Source: Methylobacillus arboreus | GTDB taxonomy: Bacteria; Pseudomonadota; Gammaproteobacteria; Burkholderiales; Methylophilaceae | NCBI RefSeq assembly: GCF_020532725.1 | Contig: NZ_JAJAVC010000007.1 | Span: 74,274-138,273 of the forward strand | Direction of reading: 5' to 3' | Length of the DNA: 64,000 nt | Part shown: positions 25,376 through 34,089 of the stretch, piece by piece | Layout: the number at the start of each line of letters is the position of its first letter | Numbering within the stretch: position 1 is the stretch's first letter | Notes under the pieces: model-generated | What the model was told of the DNA's origin: nothing | Database searches by the model: none | Seen by the model: the letters and a program-made list of their open reading frames with translations, nothing else | Made by a program: the position numbers and the translations under genes

Positions 25376-26278
25376 ATGAACTTCCCCTTCATGATCGCTA
25401 ACAGCCGGCAAAAGATATGGCTATGGGCGATTGCCCTGGCTGGTCTGGGCGTCATTCTTTTGCTTGTACAGCTATTAGGTGACTGGGGGCAGGCGGCCTG
25501 GGGCGTACCCCAGGTACGCGATGCTTTTTGGGGAGGTTCAGCAGCAGCATTGGCAACAGCCGCAGGGACGTTGCCAGTATTGTTTTGGAAGCAGTTGCCG
25601 GACCGTATCATGGATACGCTGTTTGGCTTTGGGGCGGGCGTCATGCTCGCTGCCAGTGCTTTTTCTTTGATTGTTCCGGGCATAGATGCCGCGCAAGCGC
25701 AGGGTGCGAGTCCTTGGGGTGCAGCTTCCATGGTGGGCATCAGCATCGTGATTGGAGCGGCATTATTACTGGCGCTGGAGCGCTGGGTGCCGCATGAGCA
25801 TTTCATCAAGGGAATCGAGCGCGAAAATACCGTTGCGCTGAAACGTACCTGGTTGTTTGTCTTTGCCATTGCCTTGCATAACGTGCCTGAGGGGTTGGCA
25901 ATAGGCGTTGGTTTTGCCGGAGGCGACGTGGTGAGCGGTAGCGCATTGGCAACCGGTATTGCTATTCAGGATATTCCTGAGGGTTTTGTTGTCGCGATGG
26001 CGTTGGCTGTCGTTGGTTATTCACGCCGGACGGCGATTATCATCGGTATGGCGAGTGGCTTGGTTGAGCCTGTCGGCGCAGTGCTTGGCGCTGCGATTGT
26101 CAGTTCTTCTGCGGCTTTGCTGCCGTGGGGGCTGGGCGTTGCTGCAGGAGCGATGTTGTTTGTCGTCAGCCACGAAATTATTCCCGAATCCCATCGCAAG
26201 GGTCATGAGGTATTTGCCACCAGCGGGCTGATCGTCGGCTTTGTGCTGATGATGATGCTGGATACCGCCCTGGCTTAG
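25376..26278 (+). CDS. ZIP-family divalent metal transporter
   Basis: A 300-residue membrane protein with about eight transmembrane segments. The ZIP binuclear metal site is in HNVPEGLAIGVG (TM4) and QDIPEGFVVAMAL (TM5), plus HEIIPESHRKGHE near the end. These match the Bordetella BbZIP group that moves Zn, and in some members Fe or Mn. It starts 18 bases after sodA, so co-transcription could supply Mn to the SOD; metal identity is an inference. Confidence 0.9.
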   Translation: MNFPFMIANSRQKIWLWAIALAGLGVILLLVQLLGDWGQAAWGVPQVRDAFWGGSAAALATAAGTLPVLFWKQLPDRIMDTLFGFGAGVMLAASAFSLIVPGIDAAQAQGASPWGAASMVGISIVIGAALLLALERWVPHEHFIKGIERENTVALKRTWLFVFAIALHNVPEGLAIGVGFAGGDVVSGSALATGIAIQDIPEGFVVAMALAVVGYSRRTAIIIGMASGLVEPVGAVLGAAIVSSSAALLPWGLGVAAGAMLFVVSHEIIPESHRKGHEVFATSGLIVGFVLMMMLDTALA

Positions 26279-26293
26279 GCGATTATTGCAAGC

Positions 26294-26800
26294 TTAACGG
26301 TTGCTTTCTATACGGCGGGCACCGTTGAAGCGTTTGGCCCAGTAATTCTCTGACATGTCGACCACCTGTACACCGCTGCCGGAGCTGGGAGCATGGATGA
26401 ACTTCTGGTTGCCCAGGTAAATCCCAACGTGCGAGAAAGCGGATTTCAGCGTGTTGAAGAATACAAGGTCCCCCGGTTGTAACTGTTCCTGTGACACCGG
26501 TTGTCCGATCTGGCTGATGGCCTTGGCACCATGCGGCAGGGTCATGCTGGCGGATTGCTGGAAAACGTAGCGGACAAAACCACTGCAATCAAAGCCGGTT
26601 TCCGGAGACTTGCCGCCGTAGTTGTATTTGATTCCGGTCAGGCTCAGGGCGTTAATGAGTACCTCGTGCGCCGTATCTGCCCAGTGGCTGCCAGTTTCCA
26701 CATTTTCTTGCTGAAATTGCCGTGCATGGCTAATCTCCCCAGCATATGCATGGGGGCTATTCAACAGCAGTAGTGTGGTCAAAATGGCAGGTAATCTCAT
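26294..26800 (-). CDS. C40 NlpC/P60 peptidoglycan hydrolase
   Basis: A 168-residue secreted protein: signal peptide (LLLLNSPHAYA), then an NlpC/P60 domain with catalytic Cys in FDCSGFVRYVF, His in FSHVGIYLG and the third polar residue in KFIHAPSSG. It cuts peptide stems between D-Glu and the diamino acid. It is close to E. coli MepS/Spr in size but has no lipobox Cys. It stands alone and converges with the ZIP gene. Confidence 0.92.
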   Translation of the reverse strand: MRLPAILTTLLLLNSPHAYAGEISHARQFQQENVETGSHWADTAHEVLINALSLTGIKYNYGGKSPETGFDCSGFVRYVFQQSASMTLPHGAKAISQIGQPVSQEQLQPGDLVFFNTLKSAFSHVGIYLGNQKFIHAPSSGSGVQVVDMSENYWAKRFNGARRIESNR

Positions 26801-26960
26801 TATTTTTCCGATTTTATTAGTTTGTTTTCGGTTGTGTAAACCAATTCTTTAGTTTTGCTGAAACTGAAGTGCCATGAAACCTGTCTTGCCAAGAAGGAGC
26901 GGAACCATCATTTGCATGGTGTAGAATGACTCTATCAACGCTGGAATAGGGCATGCCATC

Positions 26961-27302
26961 ATGAACCCAAGCACTTATCCACTGATGCAAAAACTAAAGA
27001 CGGATCTTGAGGATGCAAGAAGGCGAGAGATGTTGCATCACCTGAGTCCTGAAGAAATGGAACAAACCCTGGCGGAATATGCCCGGCATTTGAAGTTGGG
27101 TTCGCGTGAGCGCGCGCGCCTGATGGCGGAATCCATTGCCAGAAGGATTCATGGTACCGGTAGCCGCCTGAAGCGTGCGGGCAAGCAGGCAGTCAAGCAT
27201 GTAGGCTCAAAGGTAGCGCATGCTGCCAGCCACAAGCTCATGGAGGTTGCCGCCCGTATTGAACAGCGTGCCAAGCGCCTGGATCAGGACGAACAAAACT
27301 AA
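26961..27302 (+). CDS. Small basic helical protein ahead of ubiB
   Basis: A 113-residue, Arg/Lys-rich protein with long amphipathic helices (LSPEEMEQTLAEYARHLK, then a run with SRERARLMAESIARRI) and a basic Ala/His-rich C-terminus (KHVGSKVAHAASHK). No known domain recognised. It ends 22 bases before ubiB, so it may share its transcript. Possibly membrane-peripheral through the basic helices; function unknown. Confidence 0.65.
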   Translation: MNPSTYPLMQKLKTDLEDARRREMLHHLSPEEMEQTLAEYARHLKLGSRERARLMAESIARRIHGTGSRLKRAGKQAVKHVGSKVAHAASHKLMEVAARIEQRAKRLDQDEQN

Positions 27303-27324
27303 CCAGATTTTTCCCGGGAAGATT

Positions 27325-29004
27325 ATGCTGCGTGAAACAATTTCGGTAATGCGTGATTTCAAGCGTGTGCGTGCGATTGCCCGCATTCTCATGTATTACG
27401 GCTGGGGAGATATCGCTGAACGTTTGGGCAAGCGTAGCTGGCTGCGCCGCGCAGGCAATGCGCTCAACACTGAAGCCTCTCGCGAGATCATGCAATTGCC
27501 TTCTGAAGTGCGCGCGCGCATGGCATTGCAAGAGCTGGGACCGACTTTTGTCAAGATGGGCCAAGTATTAGCAACGCGCCCGGATATTTTCCCGCCTAAC
27601 TGGATCACTGAGCTTTCCAAGCTCCAAGACCAAGTGCCGCCGGTGCCATTTGAAGAAATGCTGCCCGGCTTGCAGGAGGCGCTGGGCAAGTCGCCTTTTG
27701 AAGTGTTTCGTGATTTTGATACCGAACCCGTGGCAGGTGCCTCGATTGCCCAGGTGTACCAGGCCAAGCTGCAGGATGGTACGCCAGTTATCCTGAAATT
27801 GCGCCGTCCCGGAATACAAGAGCGTATCGATGCGGATTTGCGTCTTTTACATCATCTGGCACGCTTGGTTGAAGCGGAAGTGGAAGAAGCGCGGCGTTTC
27901 AACCCGATGGAGATCGTCGACCAGTTTTCCAAGTCATTGAAGCGCGAGCTGGACCTTGCGCTGGAAGGGCGCAATACCGAGCGTTTTGCCCGTAACTTCC
28001 TCAATGACAAAACCACCAGTTTTGCGAAAATCTACTGGGACTACACCAGCGAAGGTGTGCTGGTGATGGAACAGATCAACGGCATTCCCGGCAATAGCCT
28101 GCAAGAAGCCCGCGAGGCCGGCATGGATTTGCCCCTGCTGGCAGCGCGCGGGGCCGATGCCGTCATGAAAATGGTGCTGATCGACGGCTTTTTCCATGCC
28201 GACCCGCATCCGGGCAATATTTTCTTCCTGCCGGAAAACAGGATCGCCGTGATCGACTGCGGCATGGTGGGGCGTATCAGCATCGACCGGCGAAACGAGA
28301 TTGCCGATCTGCTTGCCGCGTTGGTGGCGCGTGACATTGATACCCTGCGTGACATCCTGATTACCTGGGCAGGCAATGTGGTGGTGGATGAAGACAAGCT
28401 CAGCGCCGATGTGGATGAGTTTATCTGCACCTATGACAATGCCCCGCTCAAGCACATCAGTTTTGGCATCCTGCTCAACGACCTGACCACCATCATGCGC
28501 GAGAACCATTTATCGGTGCCGCCAGACCTTACCATGCTGTTCAAGGCGTTGATTACCCTGGAAGGCTTAGGGCGCCAGCTTGACCCGGACTTTCAGATCA
28601 TCAGTCACCTCACGCCCTTTGTCAAAAAGATCATCATCGATCGCTATATGCCGCGCACGCTCTGGCGCAAGGGAACACGCGGTCTCAGCAAGACCATTGG
28701 TGCCATGGGTGATTTGCCTGGCGACGTGTCCCAGGTATTGAAAGAAGCCGGGCGTGGCAGGCTTAAACTCAACCTGGACTTGAAGCGCCTGGATCATTTT
28801 GGCCACCAGCTTGACCATAGCACCAATCGCCTCACCATGGCGTTGATTACAGCCTCGCTGATTATTGGGTCCTCCATTGTCATGACGGTACGCGGTGGTC
28901 CGGAACTGTTTGGCCTTCCTGCATTTGGCTTCTTGGGCTTTTTCCTCGCCTTTGTCATTGGTATCTTGCTGATGATTTCCATCTGGCGCTCAGGCAAGGA
29001 TTAA
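27325..29004 (+). CDS. ubiB: UbiB/AarF-family atypical kinase
   Basis: A 559-residue ABC1/ADCK-type protein. It has the KxGQ motif in FVKMGQVLATRPD, the Ala-rich loop AGASIAQVYQAKL in place of a P-loop, ExD in ELDLALEGRN, and HADPHPGNIFF with VIDCGMVG as catalytic loop and metal site. Two hydrophobic helices close the C-terminus. It supports ubiquinone synthesis by ATPase activity, perhaps extracting lipid intermediates. Start ATG 27325 fits the family (MLRETISVMRDFKR); an in-frame extension to 27220 lies in the previous gene. A MITE-like fragment begins at its stop codon. Confidence 0.93.
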   Translation: MLRETISVMRDFKRVRAIARILMYYGWGDIAERLGKRSWLRRAGNALNTEASREIMQLPSEVRARMALQELGPTFVKMGQVLATRPDIFPPNWITELSKLQDQVPPVPFEEMLPGLQEALGKSPFEVFRDFDTEPVAGASIAQVYQAKLQDGTPVILKLRRPGIQERIDADLRLLHHLARLVEAEVEEARRFNPMEIVDQFSKSLKRELDLALEGRNTERFARNFLNDKTTSFAKIYWDYTSEGVLVMEQINGIPGNSLQEAREAGMDLPLLAARGADAVMKMVLIDGFFHADPHPGNIFFLPENRIAVIDCGMVGRISIDRRNEIADLLAALVARDIDTLRDILITWAGNVVVDEDKLSADVDEFICTYDNAPLKHISFGILLNDLTTIMRENHLSVPPDLTMLFKALITLEGLGRQLDPDFQIISHLTPFVKKIIIDRYMPRTLWRKGTRGLSKTIGAMGDLPGDVSQVLKEAGRGRLKLNLDLKRLDHFGHQLDHSTNRLTMALITASLIIGSSIVMTVRGGPELFGLPAFGFLGFFLAFVIGILLMISIWRSGKD

Positions 29005-29125
29005 GCGCCTGTTTATGATCATTTCAGGGAGTATGTTGCCCTGTCATGGTAGTAGATGCAAGGCGCAACCCGAAGGGCATAGTCCTAAAATGCGCCCGTT
29101 CTACGTCGCTTTCTGGTTTGGGCCG
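29004..29125. repeat. Decayed copy of the MITE-like repeat
   Basis: Starting in the ubiB TAA, the sequence AGCGCCTGTTTATGATCATT, then CAACCCGAAGGGCAT and a block like AAAATGCGCCCGTT, follows the order of the element at 58307-58510. The second terminal repeat is missing. Confidence 0.6.
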
Positions 29126-29149
29126 CGCACCAATACTGCCCAGGTTGGG

Positions 29150-29166
29150 TGCACTATTTTGGTGCA
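29150..29166. promoter_or_regulatory. NtrC-type enhancer site
   Basis: TGCACTATTTTGGTGCA fits the NtrC consensus TGCACY-N5-GGTGCA completely. It lies about 95 bases upstream of the predicted sigma-54 start site. A weaker half-match (GCGCACCAATACTGCCCA) lies about 25 bases further upstream, and NtrC often uses paired sites. Confidence 0.75.
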
Positions 29167-29225
29167 GTTCTAGTCTCTTGCCTATTCATCCATTGTTAAT
29201 GGACTGAATATCAATGATTTTTTAC

Positions 29226-29242
29226 TTGGCATGACCCTTGCG
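29226..29242 (+). promoter_or_regulatory. Sigma-54 (RpoN) -24/-12 promoter
   Basis: TTGGCATGACCCTTGCG matches YTGGCACG-N4-TTGCW with one C-to-T change in the -24 element. GG and GC are correctly spaced. The predicted start is around 29253, next to the ATG of the ATP-grasp gene. Confidence 0.75.
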
Positions 29243-29253
29243 AGAGTAATTGC

Positions 29254-30675
29254 ATGGATACTGCAGTTAAGAAACTTTTTGATGAGATGTACCTGCAAGA
29301 TGAGGCGATTCGGCCGATTTATGCCGAATATGCTTCCTGGCTGGAGGGCGTGCCGCACCAGCAGCTAGAGAGCAAACGCCAGGAAGCTGAACTGTTGTTC
29401 CGTCGGGTGGGGATTACTTTCAATGTCTATGGCGAGGACGCTGGCGCCGAACGCCTGATCCCGTTCGATGTCGTGCCGCGCATCCTCTCTGCCAGCGAGT
29501 GGTCACGCCTGTCAGATGGGGCGATCCAGCGCGTCAAGGCGCTGAATCTGTTCCTGCATGACATCTATCATGATCAGGAGATTATCAAGGCAGGCATCGT
29601 GCCTTCGACAATATTGTCCAACTCCCAGTACCGGCCCGAGATGTTCGGCGTGGATGTGCCCAAGGGCATTTATGCCCACATTGCCGGTGTTGACCTAGTG
29701 CGTACTGGCGAAAATGACTTCTACGTGCTGGAAGATAACCTGCGTACGCCTTCCGGTGTTTCTTACATGCTGGAAAACCGCAAGATGATGATGCGGTTGT
29801 TCCCTGAGTTATTCCGTCGCTATCCGATTGCGCCGGTCGAGCACTATCCGCAAGTGCTGCTGAACAACCTGCGTGCTGTAGCACAAGCCGGCGTGCATGA
29901 ACCCACGGTCGTGTTGCTGACGCCTGGCGCCTACAACAGTGCCTACTTCGAGCATGCCTTCATTGCTCAGCAAATGGGGATAGAGCTGGTCGAAGGGCAG
30001 GACCTGTTTGTCAGAAACAATGCTGTTTACATGCGCACTACCGAAGGGCCGAAGCGCGTGGATGTGATTTATCGCCGCATTGACGACGACTTCATTGATC
30101 CCCTGAGCTTCCGTCCGGACAGCATGCTAGGCGTCCCCGGCTTGCTTTCGGTCTACCGCAATGGTGGCGTGACTTTGGCCAATGCGGTGGGCACCGGTGT
30201 GGCGGACGACAAGGACACCTATATCTACGTCCCAGAAATGATCCGCTTCTACCTGGGCGAGGAACCTATCCTTTCCAATGTGCCGACCTACCAGCTTAGT
30301 AAGGAGGATGATCTTAAATACGTATTGGCTCACTTGGCTGAGCTGGTAGTGAAAGAAGTGCAGGGGTCGGGCGGTTATGGCATGTTGGTGGGGCCAGCAG
30401 CCAGCAAGCATGAGCTTGAGGAGTTCCGTCAGCGTATCCTGGCCAATCCGGCCAACTATATTGCCCAGCCGACCCTGGCGTTGTCGACCTGCCCGACGCT
30501 GGTGGAAAAAGGCATTGCCCCCCGGCATGTGGACCTCAGGCCGTTTGTTCTGTCGGGGAAAACGGTGAGCTTGGTGCCTGGAGCACTGTGCCGCGTAGCC
30601 TTGCGTGAAGGCTCCCTGGTGGTGAATTCCTCGCAAGGTGGCGGCACCAAGGACACCTGGATTTTGAAAGATTGA
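29254..30675 (+). CDS. Circularly permuted ATP-grasp protein (DUF404/DUF407)
   Basis: A 473-residue protein of the circularly permuted type 2 ATP-grasp family. Typical segments are FDEMYLQDEAIRPIYAEY at the N-terminus, RPEMFGVDVPKGIYAHIAG, FYVLEDNLRTPSGVSYMLENR, VDVIYRRIDDDFIDPLSF, VKEVQGSGGYGMLVGP and HVDLRPFVLSG. ATP-grasp enzymes ligate carboxylates to amines. With the alpha-E and transglutaminase genes it forms the operon predicted by comparative genomics to make or attach a peptide-like tag and often accompanied by Anbu. A sigma-54 promoter and NtrC site precede it. Confidence 0.92.
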   Translation: MDTAVKKLFDEMYLQDEAIRPIYAEYASWLEGVPHQQLESKRQEAELLFRRVGITFNVYGEDAGAERLIPFDVVPRILSASEWSRLSDGAIQRVKALNLFLHDIYHDQEIIKAGIVPSTILSNSQYRPEMFGVDVPKGIYAHIAGVDLVRTGENDFYVLEDNLRTPSGVSYMLENRKMMMRLFPELFRRYPIAPVEHYPQVLLNNLRAVAQAGVHEPTVVLLTPGAYNSAYFEHAFIAQQMGIELVEGQDLFVRNNAVYMRTTEGPKRVDVIYRRIDDDFIDPLSFRPDSMLGVPGLLSVYRNGGVTLANAVGTGVADDKDTYIYVPEMIRFYLGEEPILSNVPTYQLSKEDDLKYVLAHLAELVVKEVQGSGGYGMLVGPAASKHELEEFRQRILANPANYIAQPTLALSTCPTLVEKGIAPRHVDLRPFVLSGKTVSLVPGALCRVALREGSLVVNSSQGGGTKDTWILKD

Positions 30676-30679
30676 TGCC

Positions 30680-31630
30680 ATGTTAAGTAGAACCGCAGAT
30701 CATTTGTACTGGATGGCGCGTTATATTGAACGTGCCGAAAACATCGCACGCGTACTGGATGTGACCTACAACATGTCGCTGGTGCCCAATGCCGCGCAAA
30801 CCGAGTCTGACCTCTGGGAGCCTGCCTTGCAGATTGCAGGCGGCATCGAGGCTTATCGTCGCGACTATGGGGAAATTACCGCTTCTGGCGTAGTGCGCTT
30901 TATGGCGATGGACACGCAAAATCCTTCCAGTGTCTATTCTGCATTGCGCAGTGCACGCGAAAATGCACGCTCGGTGCGCGTGACGCTTTCTGCCGAAACC
31001 TGGGAAAACATCAATGCCTTGTGGCTGGAGTTTGGGCAGTTCCTCGGTCTGGACCTGATGCAGAAAGGGCTGGGCGAGTTCTGCGACTGGGTGAAATCGC
31101 GGTCGCACCTGTTCCGTGGCGTAAGCTTCGGCACCATGCTGCGCGACGATGCGTTCCGTTTCCTGCGTCTGGGGACGTTTATTGAGCGGGCTGACAACAC
31201 GGCGCGCTTGCTGGATGTCAAATATCACTTGCTATTGCCCGGCGGCGAAGAGGTCGGCGGCGCGGTGGATTATTACGAGTGGAGCGCGATATTGCGTGCC
31301 GTATCGGCATTCCAAGCCTACCAGAAAGTATTCAGCGATGCGATAGAACCCTGGAAAGTCGCAGAGTTGCTGGTGCTGCGTGAAGACATGCCGCGCTCAT
31401 TGCATGCCTGTTTTTCTGAGATTACCCCGATTCTTGACCAGTTGAGCGGCCGGCATAGCAGTGAATGCCGCCGTCTCGCCGGGGAGCTGCACGCGCGTTT
31501 CCGCTATGGTCGCATGAACGACATTTTCCAGGAGGGCCTGCACGAATTCCTAGAGGATTTCATTTTTTCCAACCACAATCTCGGCGCCGAGATCCAGCGT
31601 ACCTTTTTGAATGCGCCGAGCCATGTATAG
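30680..31630 (+). CDS. Alpha-E domain protein (DUF403)
   Basis: A 316-residue all-helical protein starting MLSRTADHLYWMARYIERAEN, the hallmark of the alpha-E family. Other conserved stretches are SVYSALRSARENARSVR, GTMLRDDAFRFLRLGTFIERADNTARLLD and HEFLEDFIF. It starts 4 bases after the ATP-grasp stop. The domain has conserved charged residues and is thought to act with the ATP-grasp partner, but no reaction is proven to my knowledge. Confidence 0.93.
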   Translation: MLSRTADHLYWMARYIERAENIARVLDVTYNMSLVPNAAQTESDLWEPALQIAGGIEAYRRDYGEITASGVVRFMAMDTQNPSSVYSALRSARENARSVRVTLSAETWENINALWLEFGQFLGLDLMQKGLGEFCDWVKSRSHLFRGVSFGTMLRDDAFRFLRLGTFIERADNTARLLDVKYHLLLPGGEEVGGAVDYYEWSAILRAVSAFQAYQKVFSDAIEPWKVAELLVLREDMPRSLHACFSEITPILDQLSGRHSSECRRLAGELHARFRYGRMNDIFQEGLHEFLEDFIFSNHNLGAEIQRTFLNAPSHV

Positions 31631-31656
31631 AGCTTGAATGACCGGAGTCTACAACC

Positions 31657-32448
31657 ATGCAGCTCACTATTAATCACCGTACCCATTACCTTTATACGGA
31701 TATCGTCAACTACACCATCCAGCAGCTGCGCCTGACGCCACAGGACGGCTTCGGGCAGCGCGTCAGGCGTTGGGAAATCCGTGTGAATGGTCATCTGCAG
31801 CGCCACGATGATGCTTATGGCAATGCCGCCCATCTTCTGGTGCTGGATACCCCGCACGAGGAGATCAACATACTGGCGACTGGGGAAGTGGAAACCGGAT
31901 TGGACACCCCGCCTGCCCACGACATCTTGCCACGCGAGATTTATTTGCGTGCCACTTCCTTGACGGATACTGACGAAGCCCTGCGCAAGTTTGCCAGTCA
32001 GTTTCCGCTAAAGCATTTCGGTGGGCAGGCACTGGATGACATGGTGCATGCGATCGTGGAGCAAGTGCCTTATAACCGTGGCATCACTAGTGTCGATACC
32101 ACGGCGGCAGAAGCATTCCGTAGCGGTCATGGCGTGTGCCAGGACCATGCCCATATCTTTATTGCCTGCTGCCGGTATCTCGGCATTCCCGCACGCTATG
32201 TGAGCGGATACCTGTTCACGGATGATGGCAGCTTGATGGAAAGCCATGCCTGGGCTGATGCCTGGTTGCCGTCAGGTTGGGCGAGTTTTGATATCTCCAA
32301 CCGTTGCCGCACCAATGGCGTGCATATACGGCTTGCAACAGGGCTGGATTACCGTGATGCATGCCCTGTGAGCGGAATGCGGGTGGGGGGCGGGTTGGAG
32401 ACGATGACGGTGGGTGTACACGTCGACCAACTCCAATCCCAACAATGA
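31657..32448 (+). CDS. Transglutaminase-like cysteine peptidase
   Basis: A 263-residue protein with an N-terminal beta domain (LTINHRTHYLYTDIVNY) and a transglutaminase core. The catalytic triad is in GHGVCQDHAHIF (Cys), ESHAWADAWL (His) and WASFDISNRC (Asp). Members of this operon type are thought to act as peptidases or amide-transferring enzymes on the product of the ATP-grasp protein. It follows the alpha-E gene by 26 bases. The protein is cytosolic, with no signal peptide. Confidence 0.92.
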   Translation: MQLTINHRTHYLYTDIVNYTIQQLRLTPQDGFGQRVRRWEIRVNGHLQRHDDAYGNAAHLLVLDTPHEEINILATGEVETGLDTPPAHDILPREIYLRATSLTDTDEALRKFASQFPLKHFGGQALDDMVHAIVEQVPYNRGITSVDTTAAEAFRSGHGVCQDHAHIFIACCRYLGIPARYVSGYLFTDDGSLMESHAWADAWLPSGWASFDISNRCRTNGVHIRLATGLDYRDACPVSGMRVGGGLETMTVGVHVDQLQSQQ

Positions 32449-32450
32449 TC

Positions 32451-32548
32451 GCGGTTCAGAAAGCATAGCTGGCGGCGTTGCAACCACTTGCCGTACTTAG
32501 TGTACTGTCTGCGTGTTTGCGCCTTGCCAGCTATGCTTTCTGAACCGC
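32451..32548. repeat. 98-bp palindromic element with perfect 23-bp inverted ends
   Basis: Arms 32451-32473 and 32526-32548 are exact complements. The core (GCGTTGCAA ... GTCTGCG ... TTTGCGCCTTGC) resembles part of the element at 34090-34359. It lies 2 bases after the transglutaminase stop and may also terminate that operon. Confidence 0.8.
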
Positions 32549-32576
32549 TCATGTTTGGGCGCTAAAATGAAAACGT

Positions 32577-32593
32577 GAGCGAGGAACTCGCTC
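32577..32593. repeat. Short hairpin ahead of the HPPD-like gene
   Basis: GAGCGA (32577-32582) and TCGCTC (32588-32593) with a 5-base loop. No T-run follows. Role unknown. Confidence 0.35.
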
Positions 32594-32635
32594 TAAAGTA
32601 AAGTCTTGTAAGTGGTTGTCATGTAAGGAGAAGGC

Positions 32636-33853
32636 ATGAGTTCACTGCAGTTTCCCCGCTATGGGGATAAGGAAAACTCGCCGTTTTTCGAGGAATATCT
32701 CGTCAAGCTGCTGGAAGAGCGCGATGCAGTGGGTCTGACGGGCATGGTGCACGAGATAGACGCGCTAATGATCACGGTTGATCCCGGGCATTCTGCCAAG
32801 TATGTCGGAGAGCTGTGCTTCATGACGTCATATCACTACCTGGTGACGCTGGAGAGCGAATCGCACTGGACGCATGTTTTGCGAATTGACCTGGATTCGC
32901 CGGATATCCTGATCCGCGAAGTGAAGGATCCCAACCTACGCGGTATTTTCCGCAGCCTCAACGAAATTTACCCGGTGGGCGCGAAAAAGCCGAATAGCCG
33001 TTACATGGGGGAAATCATCCGTGTGGATAGCCTGCATGATGTAGTCAAGTTGCAGCAGTCGCGTGAATTCCGCTTCTTTAGCCAGGATGAGCTGCGCAAA
33101 CTGGAATTGCCCGGCAATTTGGCCGTGAGCAAGCCCTCGCCCTACACCCACAATATCGTGGCATATCTCGAACGCAAGCCTGATGAAATGCGTGTATACG
33201 CACTCGGGATGAGTCGTATCGACCCGGAAATACAGCTGGTATATGAGGCAGCCAAAGGCTTACAGGAGAAATTGCAGATCAGTGACTTATTGTTGCCAAT
33301 CGATCACCTGGCAACCCGTGTGTATAGTCAAAACCGCGAAGTTGCGATTCTGGAATACCTGTCCTGGTCCAGTTATTACTTTTGGGGCGCTTACAACATC
33401 TTTGACCAGAATTCCTCGACCAACGTCACCAAAAGCGCACACGGCTTGCCGGAGTCCAAGAGCCCGGCCAAGGTGTTCACTGCCAACAATACGCCTTATT
33501 TTGTGAATCACCTTGAGAAACTGCCTTCGCCCACCGAGACTTTTGTGCGCAACTACGGGCCGCGCTTGCACCACATTGCCATTGCCGTCAGGGATGGCGA
33601 GCGGGGCGGGCTGGAGCATATCGAGTTCGCGGTCAATGCGATTGCCTCGCAGGGCCAGGGGTTCCTGCTGGACGTGATCGGCTCGCGCGAAGAAGGCTTG
33701 AAGCAGATATTCTCCAACGCTTCCGAACATTCGTCCTTGATTGTGGAGTATGTGCAGCGCTTTGGTGATTTCCAGGGTTTCTTCACCAAGGATAACGTGG
33801 CCGTGCTCACCGAAGCCGCAGGGCGTGAAGAAGGGGTCAAGGCCGGCGTTTAG
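32636..33853 (+). CDS. Uncharacterised protein with HPPD-like metal-triad half
   Basis: A 405-residue soluble protein I cannot name. The C-terminal half resembles 4-hydroxyphenylpyruvate dioxygenase in motif order: LPIDHLATRV (H224), RLHHIAIAVRD (H313), LKQIFSNAS and LIVEYVQRFGD (E371), ending in the GFFTKDN loop. These are the positions of the His-His-Glu iron site of HPPD-type VOC enzymes. The N-terminal half (1-215) is unlike HPPD and has SLNEIYPVGAKKPNSRYMGE. The gene has an AAGGAG site and follows the ATP-grasp operon by 187 bases. An Fe(II)-dependent oxygenase is an inference; substrate is unknown. Confidence 0.75.
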   Translation: MSSLQFPRYGDKENSPFFEEYLVKLLEERDAVGLTGMVHEIDALMITVDPGHSAKYVGELCFMTSYHYLVTLESESHWTHVLRIDLDSPDILIREVKDPNLRGIFRSLNEIYPVGAKKPNSRYMGEIIRVDSLHDVVKLQQSREFRFFSQDELRKLELPGNLAVSKPSPYTHNIVAYLERKPDEMRVYALGMSRIDPEIQLVYEAAKGLQEKLQISDLLLPIDHLATRVYSQNREVAILEYLSWSSYYFWGAYNIFDQNSSTNVTKSAHGLPESKSPAKVFTANNTPYFVNHLEKLPSPTETFVRNYGPRLHHIAIAVRDGERGGLEHIEFAVNAIASQGQGFLLDVIGSREEGLKQIFSNASEHSSLIVEYVQRFGDFQGFFTKDNVAVLTEAAGREEGVKAGV

Positions 33854-34056
33854 TCGTTGCCGACGCCCAGTTTTTTCGCTACCGACAGGGTCAGCAGCGA
33901 TGCCACAAACAATGCTCCCAGTGTCATGAAGCTTTTGTGGATGAAGTCCGAGTCCTTGACCCAGTCCCAGATCATGGCAATCCCCAGCAGCAGGCTGGCG
34001 AGAATGCAGAGTATGCAAATGGCGAAGCAGATATTGCGTATGGTGTTGATGCGCAT
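33850..34056 (-). CDS. Small two-helix membrane protein
   Basis: A 68-residue protein with two hydrophobic helices (NICFAICILCILASLLLGIA and SFMTLGALFVASLLTLSVA) joined by a short polar loop (WDWVKDSDFIHK). It begins at ATG 34056 with AAGGAG 5 bases ahead and overlaps the 3' end of the convergent gene by 4 bases. No known family recognised. Good SD and clean topology support it as real. Confidence 0.65.
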   Translation of the reverse strand: MRINTIRNICFAICILCILASLLLGIAMIWDWVKDSDFIHKSFMTLGALFVASLLTLSVAKKLGVGND

Positions 34057-34089
34057 TGAAGCGTCTCCTTATTGTATTGCGTTGCACTC

